Shown here: positions 29,558 to 39,034 of the stretch, in pieces
Layout: the number at the start of each line of letters is the position of its first letter
Position numbering within the stretch: the first letter of the stretch is position 1
Assembly: GCF_035594035.1 (NCBI RefSeq)
Contig: NZ_CP141588.1
Coordinates: 1,819,501 to 1,883,500 of the forward strand
Length of the DNA: 64,000 nt
Source: Sphingomonas sp. LY54
GTDB taxonomy: Bacteria; Pseudomonadota; Alphaproteobacteria; Sphingomonadales; Sphingomonadaceae
Direction: 5' to 3'
Notes under the pieces: generated by a model
Database searches by the model: none
What the model was told of the DNA's origin: nothing
Seen by the model: only the letters and a program-made list of their open reading frames with translations
Made by a program: the position numbers and the translations under genes

Positions 29558-30466
29558 GTGGCGACGTTGGGCATGAGCGCGGCCGAGAAGGAAGCGCTGG
29601 ATTCTTTCAAGCGCGACGTGATCGACCCGTCGATGACGTCGCTGGTGATTCTCGACTTCTGGGCTGAATGGTGCGGCCCGTGCAAGCAGCTGACCCCGGT
29701 GCTGGAAAAGGTCGCCGCCGATTATGCGGACCGCGGCGTGCGGCTGGTCAAGGTCGATGTCGACGAGAACAAGCTGATCGCGGCGCAATTCCGGATTCAG
29801 ACGATCCCCACCGTCTATGCCGTCTTCCAGGGCCAGCCGGTCGCCGACCTCACCCCGGCGCGCACCGAGGGGCAGCTCACGCGCATCCTCGACCAGCTCC
29901 TCGCACAGCTCCCGATCGAGGGCGACGCGCAGCAGGCCGAAGCCGAGGTCGCGCCTTTGATCGAGATGGGCGAGCAGGTGCTGGCCGACGGCGACGGCGA
30001 ACGCGCCGCTTCGATCTTCGGCCAGATTATCGAGATGGCGCCCGAGAATCCGGACGCGGTCTCTGGGCTGGCGCGCGCGCTGGTCGCGACGGGCCGCGTC
30101 GACGAGGCCACGGCCCTGCTCGATCAGGTTCCGGAAAAGATCGCCGCCGAGCCCGCCATCGCCCGCGCTCGCTCGGCCATCGCCCTCGCGTCCGCAGCCG
30201 AGCCCGGCGTCGACACCAGCGCCTTCGACGCGCGAATCGCCGCCAATCCCGACGATCTCGAGGCGCGCTACGAGCTCGCCGGCGCGCTGATGAGCCGCGA
30301 CCGCCAGGCGGCGGCGGACCAATTGTTCGAAATCATCCAGCGCGACCGCGACTGGAACGACGGCGCCGCGCGCAAGCGTTTGCTGCAATTGCTCGAAGTG
30401 GTCGGCCTGGAAGATCCCTGGGTGTCGCAGCAGCGCCGCCGCCTCTCGTCGATCCTGTTCACCTGA
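29558..30466 (+). CDS. Thioredoxin-TPR co-chaperone, CnoX/YbbN-like
   Basis: A 302-residue protein with an N-terminal thioredoxin domain and a C-terminal TPR-like helical domain. The active site is WAEWCGPCK near residue 40, so both redox cysteines are present, as in the alphaproteobacterial CnoX group (E. coli YbbN lacks this intact motif). CnoX hands clients to GroEL and DnaK. I chose the GTG at 29558 because AGGGAG lies 7 bp upstream; an ATG at 29573 is possible. Its stop overlaps the next gene (TGATG). Confidence 0.9.
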   Translation: MATLGMSAAEKEALDSFKRDVIDPSMTSLVILDFWAEWCGPCKQLTPVLEKVAADYADRGVRLVKVDVDENKLIAAQFRIQTIPTVYAVFQGQPVADLTPARTEGQLTRILDQLLAQLPIEGDAQQAEAEVAPLIEMGEQVLADGDGERAASIFGQIIEMAPENPDAVSGLARALVATGRVDEATALLDQVPEKIAAEPAIARARSAIALASAAEPGVDTSAFDARIAANPDDLEARYELAGALMSRDRQAAADQLFEIIQRDRDWNDGAARKRLLQLLEVVGLEDPWVSQQRRRLSSILFT

Positions 30467-31101
30467 TGGCGAAGGCCGGCCTCCTACGGGTGCCGATCTT
30501 CCCGCTCGCCGGGGCCGTGCTGTTTCCGCGCGCGCAATTGCCGTTGCATATTTTCGAGCCGCGTTACCGCGCGATGGTGCGCGACGCGCTCGCCAGCGAC
30601 CAGCGGATCGCGATGGTCCAGCCCAGGGATTCGGGGGAGCCGCCGGGGCTCTTCGAAGTCGGCTGCATCGGCCGCATCGTCGGTTCGGAGGAACTGGACG
30701 ACGGCCGCTTCAACATCGTCCTCGAAGGGGTCTCGCGCTTCCGCATCGCTGGCGAGGCTGACGTCATGACGCCCTACCGGCAGGTGGATGCGGACCGCAG
30801 CGGCTTCGACGACGAGGAGGATGCCGAGCCGCTCGCCAGCATCCAGCGCGCCGAGCTCGAGCGGGAGGCGCGCCGCTACGCCGACGCGCTCGGCTATGCC
30901 GTCGACTGGGAGGCGGTCGGCCGGCTCGACGACGAGATGCTGGTCAACGGCATCGCCCAGATCGCCCCGCTCGACGTCGGCTCGAAGCAGGCTCTGCTCG
31001 AAGCGGCCGACCTTGCTGCGCGCACCGACCTGCTCGTCCAGTTCATGCATTTCCAGCGCATCCTGCCCGGCGGCGCGGACGGTCCCGAGACGCTGCAATG
31101 A
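30466..31101 (+). CDS. Lon N-terminal substrate-binding domain protein
   Basis: A 211-residue stand-alone LON-N (PUA-like) domain, without the ATPase or protease parts of Lon. Family features are the opening [33 protein letters not shown] and the helical C-terminal bundle. Such proteins are presumed protein-binding adaptors. It is coupled to the thioredoxin-TPR gene upstream and the Trm112 gene downstream (ATGA), an order seen widely in alphaproteobacteria (from memory). Confidence 0.93.
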   Translation: MAKAGLLRVPIFPLAGAVLFPRAQLPLHIFEPRYRAMVRDALASDQRIAMVQPRDSGEPPGLFEVGCIGRIVGSEELDDGRFNIVLEGVSRFRIAGEADVMTPYRQVDADRSGFDDEEDAEPLASIQRAELEREARRYADALGYAVDWEAVGRLDDEMLVNGIAQIAPLDVGSKQALLEAADLAARTDLLVQFMHFQRILPGGADGPETLQ

Positions 31102-31286
31102 GCGGCGACATCGATCCGGCGCTGCTCGCCAAGCTGGTCTGCCCGGCGACCCGCACGCCGTTGCGCTACGATCGCGAGCGGAGCGAGCTGGTTTCGGACG
31201 AAGCCGGCCTCGCTTATCCGGTCCGCGACGGGCTGCCGGTGCTGTTGGTCGAAGAAGCCCGCCGCCTAGATGGTCAGGCCGCGTAG
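31098..31286 (+). CDS. Trm112-family small protein
   Basis: A 62-residue Trm112-like protein: [17 protein letters not shown], then [18 protein letters not shown]. In eukaryotes and archaea Trm112 is an obligate activator of several methyltransferases; bacterial versions (YcaR-like) have no proven partner. Only one cysteine of the ancestral zinc site remains. It is coupled by ATGA to the LON-N gene and overlaps the convergent hydroxylase gene by 21 bp. Confidence 0.92.
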   Translation: MSGDIDPALLAKLVCPATRTPLRYDRERSELVSDEAGLAYPVRDGLPVLLVEEARRLDGQAA

Positions 31287-32486
31287 CAGCAACGGCATGT
31301 CGCCGCTCTCGCCACGAGCCTCGGCCATCAGTTGGTCCTTGAGCGGTCGGATGCGCTGCACCGCGCTCATGCCGAAGCGGCGGACCGCCGAAGCGGTCTT
31401 GCCGGGGATGCCGTAAAGACGGGTCAGCGCGTCGGTAGTGGCGGCGACCGTGAAAGTGTCGAGGCTGCGCCAGCGCTCATAACGCGCCAGCAATTGTGCG
31501 TCGCCGAGATCGAGCCCGATCCGTGCCCCTTCGACCAGCACTTGTGCCAATGCGGCGGCGTCGCGGAAGCCGAGATTGAGGCCCTGGCCGGCGATCGGAT
31601 GGATGCCGTGGGCGGCGTCGCCGACCAGCGCGAGCCGCTCGCCGGTGATGGTCGCGGCATGGTGGAAACCGAGCGGATAGCTGGAACGCGGCCCCGCCAG
31701 CGTGATCGCGCCGAGGAAGCCGCCCATCCTCTTCTCGATCTCGGCCGCGAGCGCGCGCTCGGGCAGATCGATGATCGCGGCGGCATCGTCGGCGTTGACC
31801 GACCACACGATCGCCGAGCGATGCATGCCGTTCTCGGCGGCCAGCATTGGCAGGATCGCGAACGGGCCGGCCGGATAGAAGATCTCATAGGCCACATTTT
31901 CGTGGCTGCGCTCGTGGTTGACGGTGGCGATGATCGCGACATGGTCGTAGCGCCAGCGCGCGACCGTGATGCCCGCGGCCTCGCGCGACGGCGAATTGCG
32001 GCCTTCCGCGCCGATCAGCAGAGGCGCGGCGATCAGGCGGCTGTCGTCGAGCGCGACGCGGACGCCGGTCGAGTCCCGCACCACTTCACCCGGGCGAGCC
32101 GGCATAACCAGATTGACGCCCTTGGCCGCCATGGCCGTGTCGCGCAACGCTGCGCGCAGCAGCCGGTTCTCAAACATGATGCCGAGCGGATCGTCGTCGG
32201 CCGGCGGATCGAACACGAGTCCGCCAGGCTCGAGCCCGTCGCTGACCCGGATCGAGCGGATCGCGCAGCCCTTGTCGTCGAGCCGCTCGCCTACTCCGAT
32301 CGCCTCCAGCATCCGCCACGACGAGCTCGAGACCGCGGTGGTCCGGCCATCATATTGCGGGGTGAGGGTTTTTACCGGGTCCGCCGGATCGACGACGATG
32401 CTGGACAGGCCGTGCTTGTCGAGGGCAATGGCCAGCGTCAGCCCGACCAGGCCTCCGCCGAGGATGATGACGTCCGCGCGCTCCAT
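31266..32486 (-). CDS. UbiH/UbiF/Coq6-family FAD hydroxylase
   Basis: A 406-residue aromatic hydroxylase expected to act in ubiquinone ring hydroxylation. It has the FAD motif [17 protein letters not shown] at the N-terminus, the middle motif around [15 protein letters not shown] text ([17 protein letters not shown]) and the second FAD motif [21 protein letters not shown]. Which ring position it hydroxylates (UbiH, UbiF, UbiI or the multi-site UbiL/UbiM types) cannot be told from sequence by eye. Divergent from ftsK. Confidence 0.9.
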   Translation of the reverse strand: MERADVIILGGGLVGLTLAIALDKHGLSSIVVDPADPVKTLTPQYDGRTTAVSSSSWRMLEAIGVGERLDDKGCAIRSIRVSDGLEPGGLVFDPPADDDPLGIMFENRLLRAALRDTAMAAKGVNLVMPARPGEVVRDSTGVRVALDDSRLIAAPLLIGAEGRNSPSREAAGITVARWRYDHVAIIATVNHERSHENVAYEIFYPAGPFAILPMLAAENGMHRSAIVWSVNADDAAAIIDLPERALAAEIEKRMGGFLGAITLAGPRSSYPLGFHHAATITGERLALVGDAAHGIHPIAGQGLNLGFRDAAALAQVLVEGARIGLDLGDAQLLARYERWRSLDTFTVAATTDALTRLYGIPGKTASAVRRFGMSAVQRIRPLKDQLMAEARGESGDMPLLLRGLTI

Positions 32487-32582
32487 TTTCCCGCTCTAGC
32501 GATGCAGACGGGCAACGCCAAGCGCTTGACCGCGGACTCCCGGCCAGCGCATTAAGCATAAGAGAACATTTGGGGCACGGAC

Positions 32583-34901
32583 GTGGCATCATCAGCGGCG
32601 CGCGGGGGCCGGAAGGGCCGGATGGCCCAGTGGCGGAACGGCATGAAGAAAGGCGCGATGCGCTCGGGCACCCTGCTCGGCGGGATCGCCTTGATAGCTG
32701 CTGCCTTGCTCGCCGTGCTGGCATTGGTGAGCTACCACCCCACCGATCCCTCGCTCAACACCTCCGCCGCGGGGCCTGTTCAGAACTGGCTCGGCGCGCC
32801 CGGCGCCTTCGCGTCCGATCTTCTGCTCAGCCTGTGGGGCCCGGTCGTGGGCCTGCTCGTGCCCCTGGTCCTGCTGCTGGGCCTGCGCCTGGCGCGTGGC
32901 ACCGAGCCGGGCCGCTGGATCCGCGCCCTCCTGCTCAGCATCCTCGGACTGATCCTGCTCGGCACCGCCGTCGCCCTGCTGTTCGGCGGCGCGGTCAATG
33001 GCCTGCCCGCAGGCTGGGGTGGCGCCTTCGGCCTGTCGCTGGCGCGGCTCACCGACTGGGGAATCGGCCTGATCGGCGAGCCCGGCATCGCCGAGCCGTT
33101 CCGGGTCGTCACGGTCGCACTGTTCGCGCTCGCCGGCCTGTTCCTCTGGTATCTCGGTCTCGGCCTGCGCGCCGAGGAGCGGCAGTGGCTGTTCACGCGC
33201 CGAGAGCGCGCCGCCTCCACGATCGAGGATTATGACGAGATCAACGAGGAGGATCTCGCCGAGAAGCCCGCGCGCGCGCCGGTGATCACCCCGGCCGAGC
33301 CGCCGCGGACCGTCATCGCCGACCGCAAGCCGCCCGACACCAGCCGCCGGCCGCAACGCGAGCGCCAGCCGTCGCTGGCGCTGGGCGATGCCTACACGCT
33401 GCCGACGCTCGATCTTTTGAATCCGCCGCCGCCGCCGGCCACCGGCAAGCTCGACAAGGCGGCGCTGGAGCGCAACGCCCGTTTGCTCGAATCGGTGCTC
33501 GAGGATTTCTCGGTAAAGGGCGAGATCGTCGAAGTTCGGCCTGGCCCGGTCGTCACCATGTACGAGCTCGAGCCGGCGAGCGGCATCAAGGCGAGCCGCG
33601 TCATCCAGCTTGCCGACGACATCGCGCGCAACATGTCGGCCCTGTCGGCGCGCGTCGCGACCATCCCGGGCCGCAGCGTGATCGGCATCGAACTGCCCAA
33701 CGCCAAGCGCGAGATGGTGACTTTGGCCGAGCTGATCGCGTCCGAGGCGTTCGAGGACCAGGTCGCCTCGCTTCCCCTGATCCTCGGCAAGAATATCGCC
33801 GGCGATCCGGTCATCGCCGATCTCGCGCCGATGCCGCACCTCCTCGTCGCCGGCACCACCGGCTCGGGCAAGTCGGTCGGCCTCAACTGCATGATCCTGT
33901 CCCTGCTCTACCGGCTGACGCCCGAGCAGTGTCGCATGATCATGATCGATCCGAAGATGCTGGAACTCAGCGTCTATGACGACATCCCGCACCTCCTGTC
34001 GCCGGTCGTCACCGAGCCCGCGAAGGCGGTGCGCGCGCTGAAATGGACCGTCGAGCAGATGGAGGAGCGCTACCGGATGATGGCGTCGGTCGGCGTCCGC
34101 CAGCTCTCCAGCTTCAACGCCAAGGTGCGCGAGGCCAAGCAGAAGGGCCAGTCGCTCGGGCGCCGCGTCCAGACCGGCTACGACCAGGAAACCGGCCAGC
34201 CCAAATATGAGATGGAGGAGCTCGACTTCGACCTGCTGCCGCAGATCGTCGTCGTCGTCGACGAGCTCGCCGACCTGATGATGACCGCGGGCAAGGAGGT
34301 CGAGTTCCTGATCCAGCGCCTCGCCCAGAAGGCGCGCGCCGCCGGCATCCACCTGATCATGGCGACGCAGCGCCCCTCGGTCGACGTCATCACCGGCGTG
34401 ATCAAGGCCAACCTGCCGACCCGTATCTCCTTCTCGGTCACCTCCAAGATCGATTCGCGCACCATCCTCGGCGAGCAGGGCGCCGAGCAGCTGCTCGGCA
34501 AGGGCGACATGCTCTACATGCCGGGCGGCAAGCAGATCGCGCGCGTCCACGGGCCCTTCGTCACCGACGAGGAGGTCCGCGCCGTCGCCGATTACTGGCG
34601 CGGCCAGGGCCATCCCGAATATGTCCAGTCGGTCACCGAGGAGCCCGCGGACGGCGGCTACATGTTCGAGGGCCAGCCGACCGGCGAGGACGATCCCGAC
34701 AGCCAGCTCTATCGCAAGGCGGTGCAGACCGTGGCGGAAAGCCAGAAGGCATCGACCAGCTACATCCAGCGCCAGCTGCGCATCGGCTACAACAATGCCG
34801 CGCGCCTGATCGAGCGGATGGAGAAGGAAGGAATCGTCAGCGCACCCGACCATGTCGGCCGCCGCGAAGTCCTGATCGACGCCGAAGGCCACGCCATCTG
34901 A
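32583..34901 (+). CDS. ftsK: DNA translocase FtsK
   Basis: A 772-residue septal DNA translocase that clears chromosomes at division and activates XerCD. An N-terminal membrane domain with about four helices (residues 28-190) is followed by a short linker, the RecA-like motor with Walker A GTTGSGKSVGLN near 425, Walker B VVVDELADLM, the ATQRPSVDVITG motif, and a C-terminal winged-helix gamma domain (SYIQRQLRIGYNNAARLIERME) that reads KOPS. The start is GTG. lolA follows, as in many alphaproteobacteria. Confidence 0.96.
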   Translation: MASSAARGGRKGRMAQWRNGMKKGAMRSGTLLGGIALIAAALLAVLALVSYHPTDPSLNTSAAGPVQNWLGAPGAFASDLLLSLWGPVVGLLVPLVLLLGLRLARGTEPGRWIRALLLSILGLILLGTAVALLFGGAVNGLPAGWGGAFGLSLARLTDWGIGLIGEPGIAEPFRVVTVALFALAGLFLWYLGLGLRAEERQWLFTRRERAASTIEDYDEINEEDLAEKPARAPVITPAEPPRTVIADRKPPDTSRRPQRERQPSLALGDAYTLPTLDLLNPPPPPATGKLDKAALERNARLLESVLEDFSVKGEIVEVRPGPVVTMYELEPASGIKASRVIQLADDIARNMSALSARVATIPGRSVIGIELPNAKREMVTLAELIASEAFEDQVASLPLILGKNIAGDPVIADLAPMPHLLVAGTTGSGKSVGLNCMILSLLYRLTPEQCRMIMIDPKMLELSVYDDIPHLLSPVVTEPAKAVRALKWTVEQMEERYRMMASVGVRQLSSFNAKVREAKQKGQSLGRRVQTGYDQETGQPKYEMEELDFDLLPQIVVVVDELADLMMTAGKEVEFLIQRLAQKARAAGIHLIMATQRPSVDVITGVIKANLPTRISFSVTSKIDSRTILGEQGAEQLLGKGDMLYMPGGKQIARVHGPFVTDEEVRAVADYWRGQGHPEYVQSVTEEPADGGYMFEGQPTGEDDPDSQLYRKAVQTVAESQKASTSYIQRQLRIGYNNAARLIERMEKEGIVSAPDHVGRREVLIDAEGHAI

Positions 34902-34987
34902 GTCTGAACGGAATGGAACGGAGGGGTTCAGTAGGCATTCAAGCCAGCAACCCCATATCCCTTCCAAACATTATACGGAGACACTGC

Positions 34988-35614
34988 ATGTTGCGTTTCA
35001 CGACGCTTGCCCTGGCCGCCGTGCCGCTGACGATTGCGTCCGTGACGCCGGCGACGGCGGCCGCGCAGGCCGCGTCGCCGCTCAATCAGGTGACCCAGCA
35101 TCTGCGCGCGGTCGACACGATGACCGCCAATTTCGTTCAGACCGACCGCAAGGGCCAGTCGCTGGGCGGGACGCTGACGATGAAGCGGCCCGGCAAAATC
35201 CGCTTCCAGTATCAGAAGGGCGTGCCGCTGCTGATCGTCGGCGACGGCAAGGCCCTGACCATGATCGATTACGAGGTGAAGCAGGTCTCGCGCTGGCCGA
35301 TCGGCAATTCGCCGCTGTCGGTGCTGCTCAACCCCGACAAGAAGCTCGACGGCATCGCCAAGGTCGTCACCAATAACGACCAGGTGCTGATGATTCAGGC
35401 GCGCGATCCCAAGAAGCCGGAATTCGGCACCATTTCGATCGCCTTCGCCAAGATCGGAAGCGCGCCGCAGGGACTGATGCTGCAGGGTTGGACGACGATC
35501 GACGCGCAGAACAACCGCACGACGATCAAGTTGTCGAACCAGCGCTTCAACGTGGCGGTGGCGGAATCGGCATTCCGCTGGACTGACCCGCGTCGCAAGG
35601 GCCCGCGCGGATAA
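34988..35614 (+). CDS. lolA: Outer-membrane lipoprotein carrier protein LolA
   Basis: A 208-residue periplasmic chaperone that carries lipoproteins from LolCDE to the outer membrane. A Sec signal covers residues 1 to about 25 (LALAAVPLTIAS ... TAAAQA). The LolA core is recognisable: TANFVQTDRKGQSLGGTLTMKRPGKIRF and WPIGNSPLSVLL. The ATG at 34988 has GGAG upstream. It follows ftsK by 86 bp. Confidence 0.93.
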   Translation: MLRFTTLALAAVPLTIASVTPATAAAQAASPLNQVTQHLRAVDTMTANFVQTDRKGQSLGGTLTMKRPGKIRFQYQKGVPLLIVGDGKALTMIDYEVKQVSRWPIGNSPLSVLLNPDKKLDGIAKVVTNNDQVLMIQARDPKKPEFGTISIAFAKIGSAPQGLMLQGWTTIDAQNNRTTIKLSNQRFNVAVAESAFRWTDPRRKGPRG

Positions 35615-35670
35615 GTGTCGAAATAGTTAACGCCATTCATCGCGGCGACAGGTACGGCTCTTTATAGAGA

Positions 35671-35792
35671 GGGGTGCAATTGCGAATCCCCCCGGGTTTC
35701 CCCCCTGTTGCCCGGCCGGACGTCGCAATTGACCTCGCGTCGCAAAACGCTTGGACGGCCCTCGTTCCACGCCCCCGGAGCGAGGGCCTTTT
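35671..35792 (+). ncRNA. Candidate structured small RNA or 3' UTR
   Basis: The 233-bp gap between lolA and xth holds successive hairpins: GGGG...CCCC at 35671-35691, CCGGG...CCCGG at 35692-35715 with a C-rich loop (TTTCCCCCCTG), and a terminator hairpin at 35757-35792. A TTTATAGA element at 35661 could be a -10 box but I see no good -35. It may be a separate sRNA with a C-rich anti-Shine-Dalgarno-like loop, or only the lolA 3' UTR. Confidence 0.35.
35757..35792 (+). terminator. Rho-independent terminator
   Basis: An 8-bp perfect stem GGCCCTCG / CGAGGGCC around a 16-base loop, directly followed by TTTT on the plus strand. It would end transcripts from ftsK-lolA or from the candidate small RNA before xth. 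Confidence 0.75.
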
Positions 35793-35847
35793 CCTGTGTG
35801 GCGCGGTGCTTGTCGACAGATTCGAGACCGGACGCTAAACGCCGCTG

Positions 35848-36642
35848 ATGCCTGCCACGCTGAAGATCGCCTCCTGGAACATCAACTCCGTTCGCGCCCG
35901 CCTCGGCATCGTCGAACAGTTCCTCATCGACCACCGCCCGGATATCCTGTGCCTGCAGGAGACCAAGGTGGTGGACGGGGATTTCCCGCGCGCCCTGTTC
36001 CACAAGCTCGGCTACGACCACATCATGCTTTGCGGCCAGCGCATGCACCATGGCGTCGCGATCATCAGCCGTGTGCCGATGCGCGAGGACGACCGCTTCG
36101 ACTGGCAGGACAATGGCGAGGCGCGCCATCTCGGCGTGCAGCTCGAATGCGGCATCCGGCTGGAGAATGTCTATGTCCCCGCCGGCGGCGACATCCCCGA
36201 TCGGAGCGTCAACACCAAGTTCGGGCAGAAGCTGGATTTCATCGAGCGGATGACGCGCTGGTCCGAGCAGTGCAAGCGCCCCACACTCCTGGTAGGCGAC
36301 TTCAACGTCGCGCCGCTCGAATGCGACGTGTGGAGCCACAAGCAGTTGCTCAACGTCGTCAGCCACACCCCGATCGAGGTCGAGGCGCTGAACCGCCTGC
36401 AGCAGAGCGGCGACTGGGCCGACCTCGGCCGCCATTTCCATCCGGCGCCGAAGCGTCTCCACACCTGGTGGAGCTACCGTTCGCCCGATTTCACCAAGAA
36501 CGACCGTGGCCGCCGGCTCGACCATATGTGGGCGACCCAGGACGTGGCGAAGCTCGCCGTCGCCCACGAGGTACTCGAGCACTGCCGCAGCTGGATCAAG
36601 CCGTCGGACCACGTGCCGCTCGTCACCGAGTTCGCCATTTGA
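35848..36642 (+). CDS. xth: Exodeoxyribonuclease III
   Basis: A 264-residue AP endonuclease / 3'-5' exonuclease of base-excision repair. The family motifs are all present: [22 protein letters not shown] with the metal-binding Glu, [18 protein letters not shown] and the C-terminal RRLDHMWAT and PSDHVPLV with the catalytic His. Length is normal. The stop overlaps the TTG start of ribA. Confidence 0.96.
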   Translation: MPATLKIASWNINSVRARLGIVEQFLIDHRPDILCLQETKVVDGDFPRALFHKLGYDHIMLCGQRMHHGVAIISRVPMREDDRFDWQDNGEARHLGVQLECGIRLENVYVPAGGDIPDRSVNTKFGQKLDFIERMTRWSEQCKRPTLLVGDFNVAPLECDVWSHKQLLNVVSHTPIEVEALNRLQQSGDWADLGRHFHPAPKRLHTWWSYRSPDFTKNDRGRRLDHMWATQDVAKLAVAHEVLEHCRSWIKPSDHVPLVTEFAI

Positions 36643-37685
36643 CCGGCGGGCGCGATGTCGCCCGCGCCATCGATGCGCTGCGGCGCGGCTGGCCGATCGC
36701 CATCGACGGCACCTCTTTCCTCGCCGTCGAGACGGCGGATCCGGAGGGCCTGGCCGCGTTCGACGCGGCCGGCCCGTCCGATATCCTCATTTCGGGCAAT
36801 CGCGCGGTGACGCTGAAGCTGGCCAACCAGCGCGAGGCGGTTCCGACAGGGCCGGTCCGGATCGAGCGTTCGCCATGGATCGACCTCACCGAAGCGACCG
36901 CGATCGCCGACCCCGCGCTCGATCTCAGCCGGCCGATGAAGGGACCGTTCCGCACGGTCGCCGGCGATTGCCCGGAAGCGGCGCAGGCCGCGCTCCGTCT
37001 TGCGCGGCGAGCGGGGCTCCTGCCCGCTTTCTTCGTCGGCGGCGGCGGCGACCCCGAAGTGGCGCTGAGTTCGACCGTCGTCGCCGATTACGACCGCACG
37101 CCCTCGCTCACGATCGCGTCGCGGGCACGCCTACCGATCCGGGGCGCCGAGAAGGCCGAGATCGTCGCCTTCCGCTCCGGCGAGGACGCGGCCGAGCATG
37201 TCGCTCTGGTCATCGGCAGTCCGAGCGGCAAGCCGCCTTTGGTGCGGCTGCACAGCGAGTGCCTGACCGGGGACGCGCTGGGCTCATTGAAATGCGATTG
37301 CGGCCCCCAGCTCAACGACGCCATCGCCGCCATCGCCAACGAGGGATGGGGCATCTTGCTCTATCTGCGCCAGGAAGGGCGCGCGATCGGCCTAGTCAAC
37401 AAGCTGCGCGCCTACGCGCTCCAGGATCAGGGCTTCGACACGGTCGACGCCAACGTGCGCCTCGGCTTCAGCGACGACGAGCGGGATTTCTCGGTCGCCG
37501 TGCGCATGCTCCAATTGCTCGGCCAGAAGGAAGTCCGGCTGCTGACCAACAATCCGCGCAAGGTCGCCGGGCTGGAGGGGGCCGGCATCGGGGTCGTCGA
37601 GCGGGTGCCGCTCAAGACCGGGGCCAATCCCCACAACCAAGCCTATCTCGACACCAAGCGCCTGCGCAGCGGGCACCAGCTCTAG
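36639..37685 (+). CDS. ribA: GTP cyclohydrolase II with degenerate N-terminal domain
   Basis: A 348-residue protein. The C-terminal about 195 residues are GTP cyclohydrolase II, opening flavin synthesis, with [23 protein letters not shown] carrying the three zinc cysteines, [11 protein letters not shown] and LLTNNPRKV. The first about 150 residues look like a decayed 3,4-dihydroxy-2-butanone 4-phosphate synthase ([15 protein letters not shown]) lacking the acidic catalytic block. The only fitting start is a TTG overlapping the xth stop. The gene ends 4 bp into the convergent HAD gene. Confidence 0.92.
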   Translation: MTGGRDVARAIDALRRGWPIAIDGTSFLAVETADPEGLAAFDAAGPSDILISGNRAVTLKLANQREAVPTGPVRIERSPWIDLTEATAIADPALDLSRPMKGPFRTVAGDCPEAAQAALRLARRAGLLPAFFVGGGGDPEVALSSTVVADYDRTPSLTIASRARLPIRGAEKAEIVAFRSGEDAAEHVALVIGSPSGKPPLVRLHSECLTGDALGSLKCDCGPQLNDAIAAIANEGWGILLYLRQEGRAIGLVNKLRAYALQDQGFDTVDANVRLGFSDDERDFSVAVRMLQLLGQKEVRLLTNNPRKVAGLEGAGIGVVERVPLKTGANPHNQAYLDTKRLRSGHQL

Positions 37686-38347
37686 CGACCGAGCAGCGCG
37701 GCGACCTCGTCGAAATTCGTCGCGATGTGCTGGACGCCGAGCGTGCGCAGCCGATCGGCATGGCCGGGCAGGCAGTGGCTGCCCGCACACAATCCGACGA
37801 CTGTAGCCCCGGACGCGACCGCGCCGGCAACGCCGACCGGCGAATCCTCGATGATCAGGGTGCGGCTTATGTCGACGCCCATCGCGGCGGCGGCGTGCCA
37901 ATAGATGTCGGGCGCGGGCTTGCCGCGCGCGACATGCTCGCGGCCGCTGAAGATCCTGTCGCCAAAGTGGTGGCGCAGGCCGAGATGGTCGAGATGGGTC
38001 TGGATCCAGTGGCTGCGGCTGGACGATGCGATCGCCTTGGGCAGCTCCGGCGGCAGCGATTCGATGAAGGCGACGGCGCCCGCCACCGCTTCGATCCCTT
38101 CGCTCAGGACACGCGCATCCTCGGCGGCGCGCGTGTCGTGGAAGTCCTCGGGCAAGGCGCGGCCGATCCATCGCTCGATCGCCGCCAAGAAGTCCGTCCC
38201 GCTCAGCCCCATGAAATGGTGCATCGACTCCTCGGGAGTCGTGGGATGACCCCTGGCCGTCAGATATTCGGCGATCTGCCGGTTGCCGACATATTCGCTC
38301 TCGAGCAGCACCCCGTCGAAATCGAATATCAGGCAGTCGAACGTCAT
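37682..38347 (-). CDS. HAD-family phosphatase, beta-phosphoglucomutase-like
   Basis: A 221-residue HAD hydrolase, subfamily IA with a helical cap. Motif I is [11 protein letters not shown], motif II is ASSSRS, the lysine motif is [11 protein letters not shown] and motif IV is [12 protein letters not shown]. It is typical of broad-specificity sugar-phosphate phosphatases or phosphoglycolate phosphatase-like enzymes. The ATG at 38347 overlaps the stop of the upstream YggS gene (ATGA). Substrate unknown. Confidence 0.9.
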   Translation of the reverse strand: MTFDCLIFDFDGVLLESEYVGNRQIAEYLTARGHPTTPEESMHHFMGLSGTDFLAAIERWIGRALPEDFHDTRAAEDARVLSEGIEAVAGAVAFIESLPPELPKAIASSSRSHWIQTHLDHLGLRHHFGDRIFSGREHVARGKPAPDIYWHAAAAMGVDISRTLIIEDSPVGVAGAVASGATVVGLCAGSHCLPGHADRLRTLGVQHIATNFDEVAALLGR

Positions 38348-39012
38348 TCGCGCGCGCCGAACAAAGCGGTGCCGACACGGACATAGGTGGCGCCGGTCAT
38401 GACCGCCGTTTCAAAATCGCCCGACATGCCCATGCTGAGCCCCGGCAGTTCGTGGCGGCGCGCCAGCTTGGCGAGCAACGCGAAGTAGGGCGCGGGTTCG
38501 ACATCGGCAGGGGGAATGCACATCAGCCCTGCGATATCGAGGCCGGCCTCGCGGCACTGGTCGAGCAGCGCCGGAAGCTCCGCCGTCGGGCAGCCGCCCT
38601 TCTGCGGCTCGTCGCCGATATTGACCTGGACGAAACAGGCCGGCCGGCGGCCGCTCTTCTCCACCGCCTTGCCGAGGGCGGCGACCAGCGACGGACGGTC
38701 GACCGAATGGATCGCGTCAAACAGGGCCACCGCTTCCTCGGCCTTGTTGGACTGGAGCTGGCCGATCAGGTGAAGCCGGACATCGGGGAAAAGCGCACGC
38801 AGCGCGGGCCATTTTGCTTCCGCCTCCTGCACCCGATTCTCGCCGAAGCTGCGATGCCCGGCCTCGAGCAGAGGCACGATCGCGTCGGCGGGATGGGTCT
38901 TGGAGACCGCGATCAGCTCGATCGCGTCCTCCTTGCGGCCGGCAAGGGCGGCGGCCTTGGCGATGCGGTCGCGGACTTCGGCCAGGCGGGCGGCGGTTGA
39001 TGCGTCGTTCAT
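38344..39012 (-). CDS. YggS-family PLP homeostasis protein
   Basis: A 222-residue fold-type III PLP-binding protein (PLPHP/PROSC). The PLP lysine lies in IAVSKTHPAD near residue 36; also FGENRVQEAEAKW, LHLIGQLQSNK, LMCIPP and LSMGMSGDFETAV. It buffers PLP and affects amino-acid metabolism rather than catalysing a known reaction. The ATG at 39012 begins MNDASTAARL. Divergent from the TenI-like gene over 22 bp. Confidence 0.94.
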   Translation of the reverse strand: MNDASTAARLAEVRDRIAKAAALAGRKEDAIELIAVSKTHPADAIVPLLEAGHRSFGENRVQEAEAKWPALRALFPDVRLHLIGQLQSNKAEEAVALFDAIHSVDRPSLVAALGKAVEKSGRRPACFVQVNIGDEPQKGGCPTAELPALLDQCREAGLDIAGLMCIPPADVEPAPYFALLAKLARRHELPGLSMGMSGDFETAVMTGATYVRVGTALFGARE

Positions 39013-39034
39013 GGGCGCTGCTATAGAAAGGGGC

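Noticed and set aside
32592..34967. Long open frame antisense to ftsK
   Set aside because: Same artefact: low-complexity composition, no start signal or motif, fully covered by ftsK.
36600..36630. CACGTG in xth as a further parS
   Set aside because: Only the six-base core matches; the flanks do not form the TGTTTC/GAAACA palindrome. The same holds for the CACGTG near 59586 in hpf.
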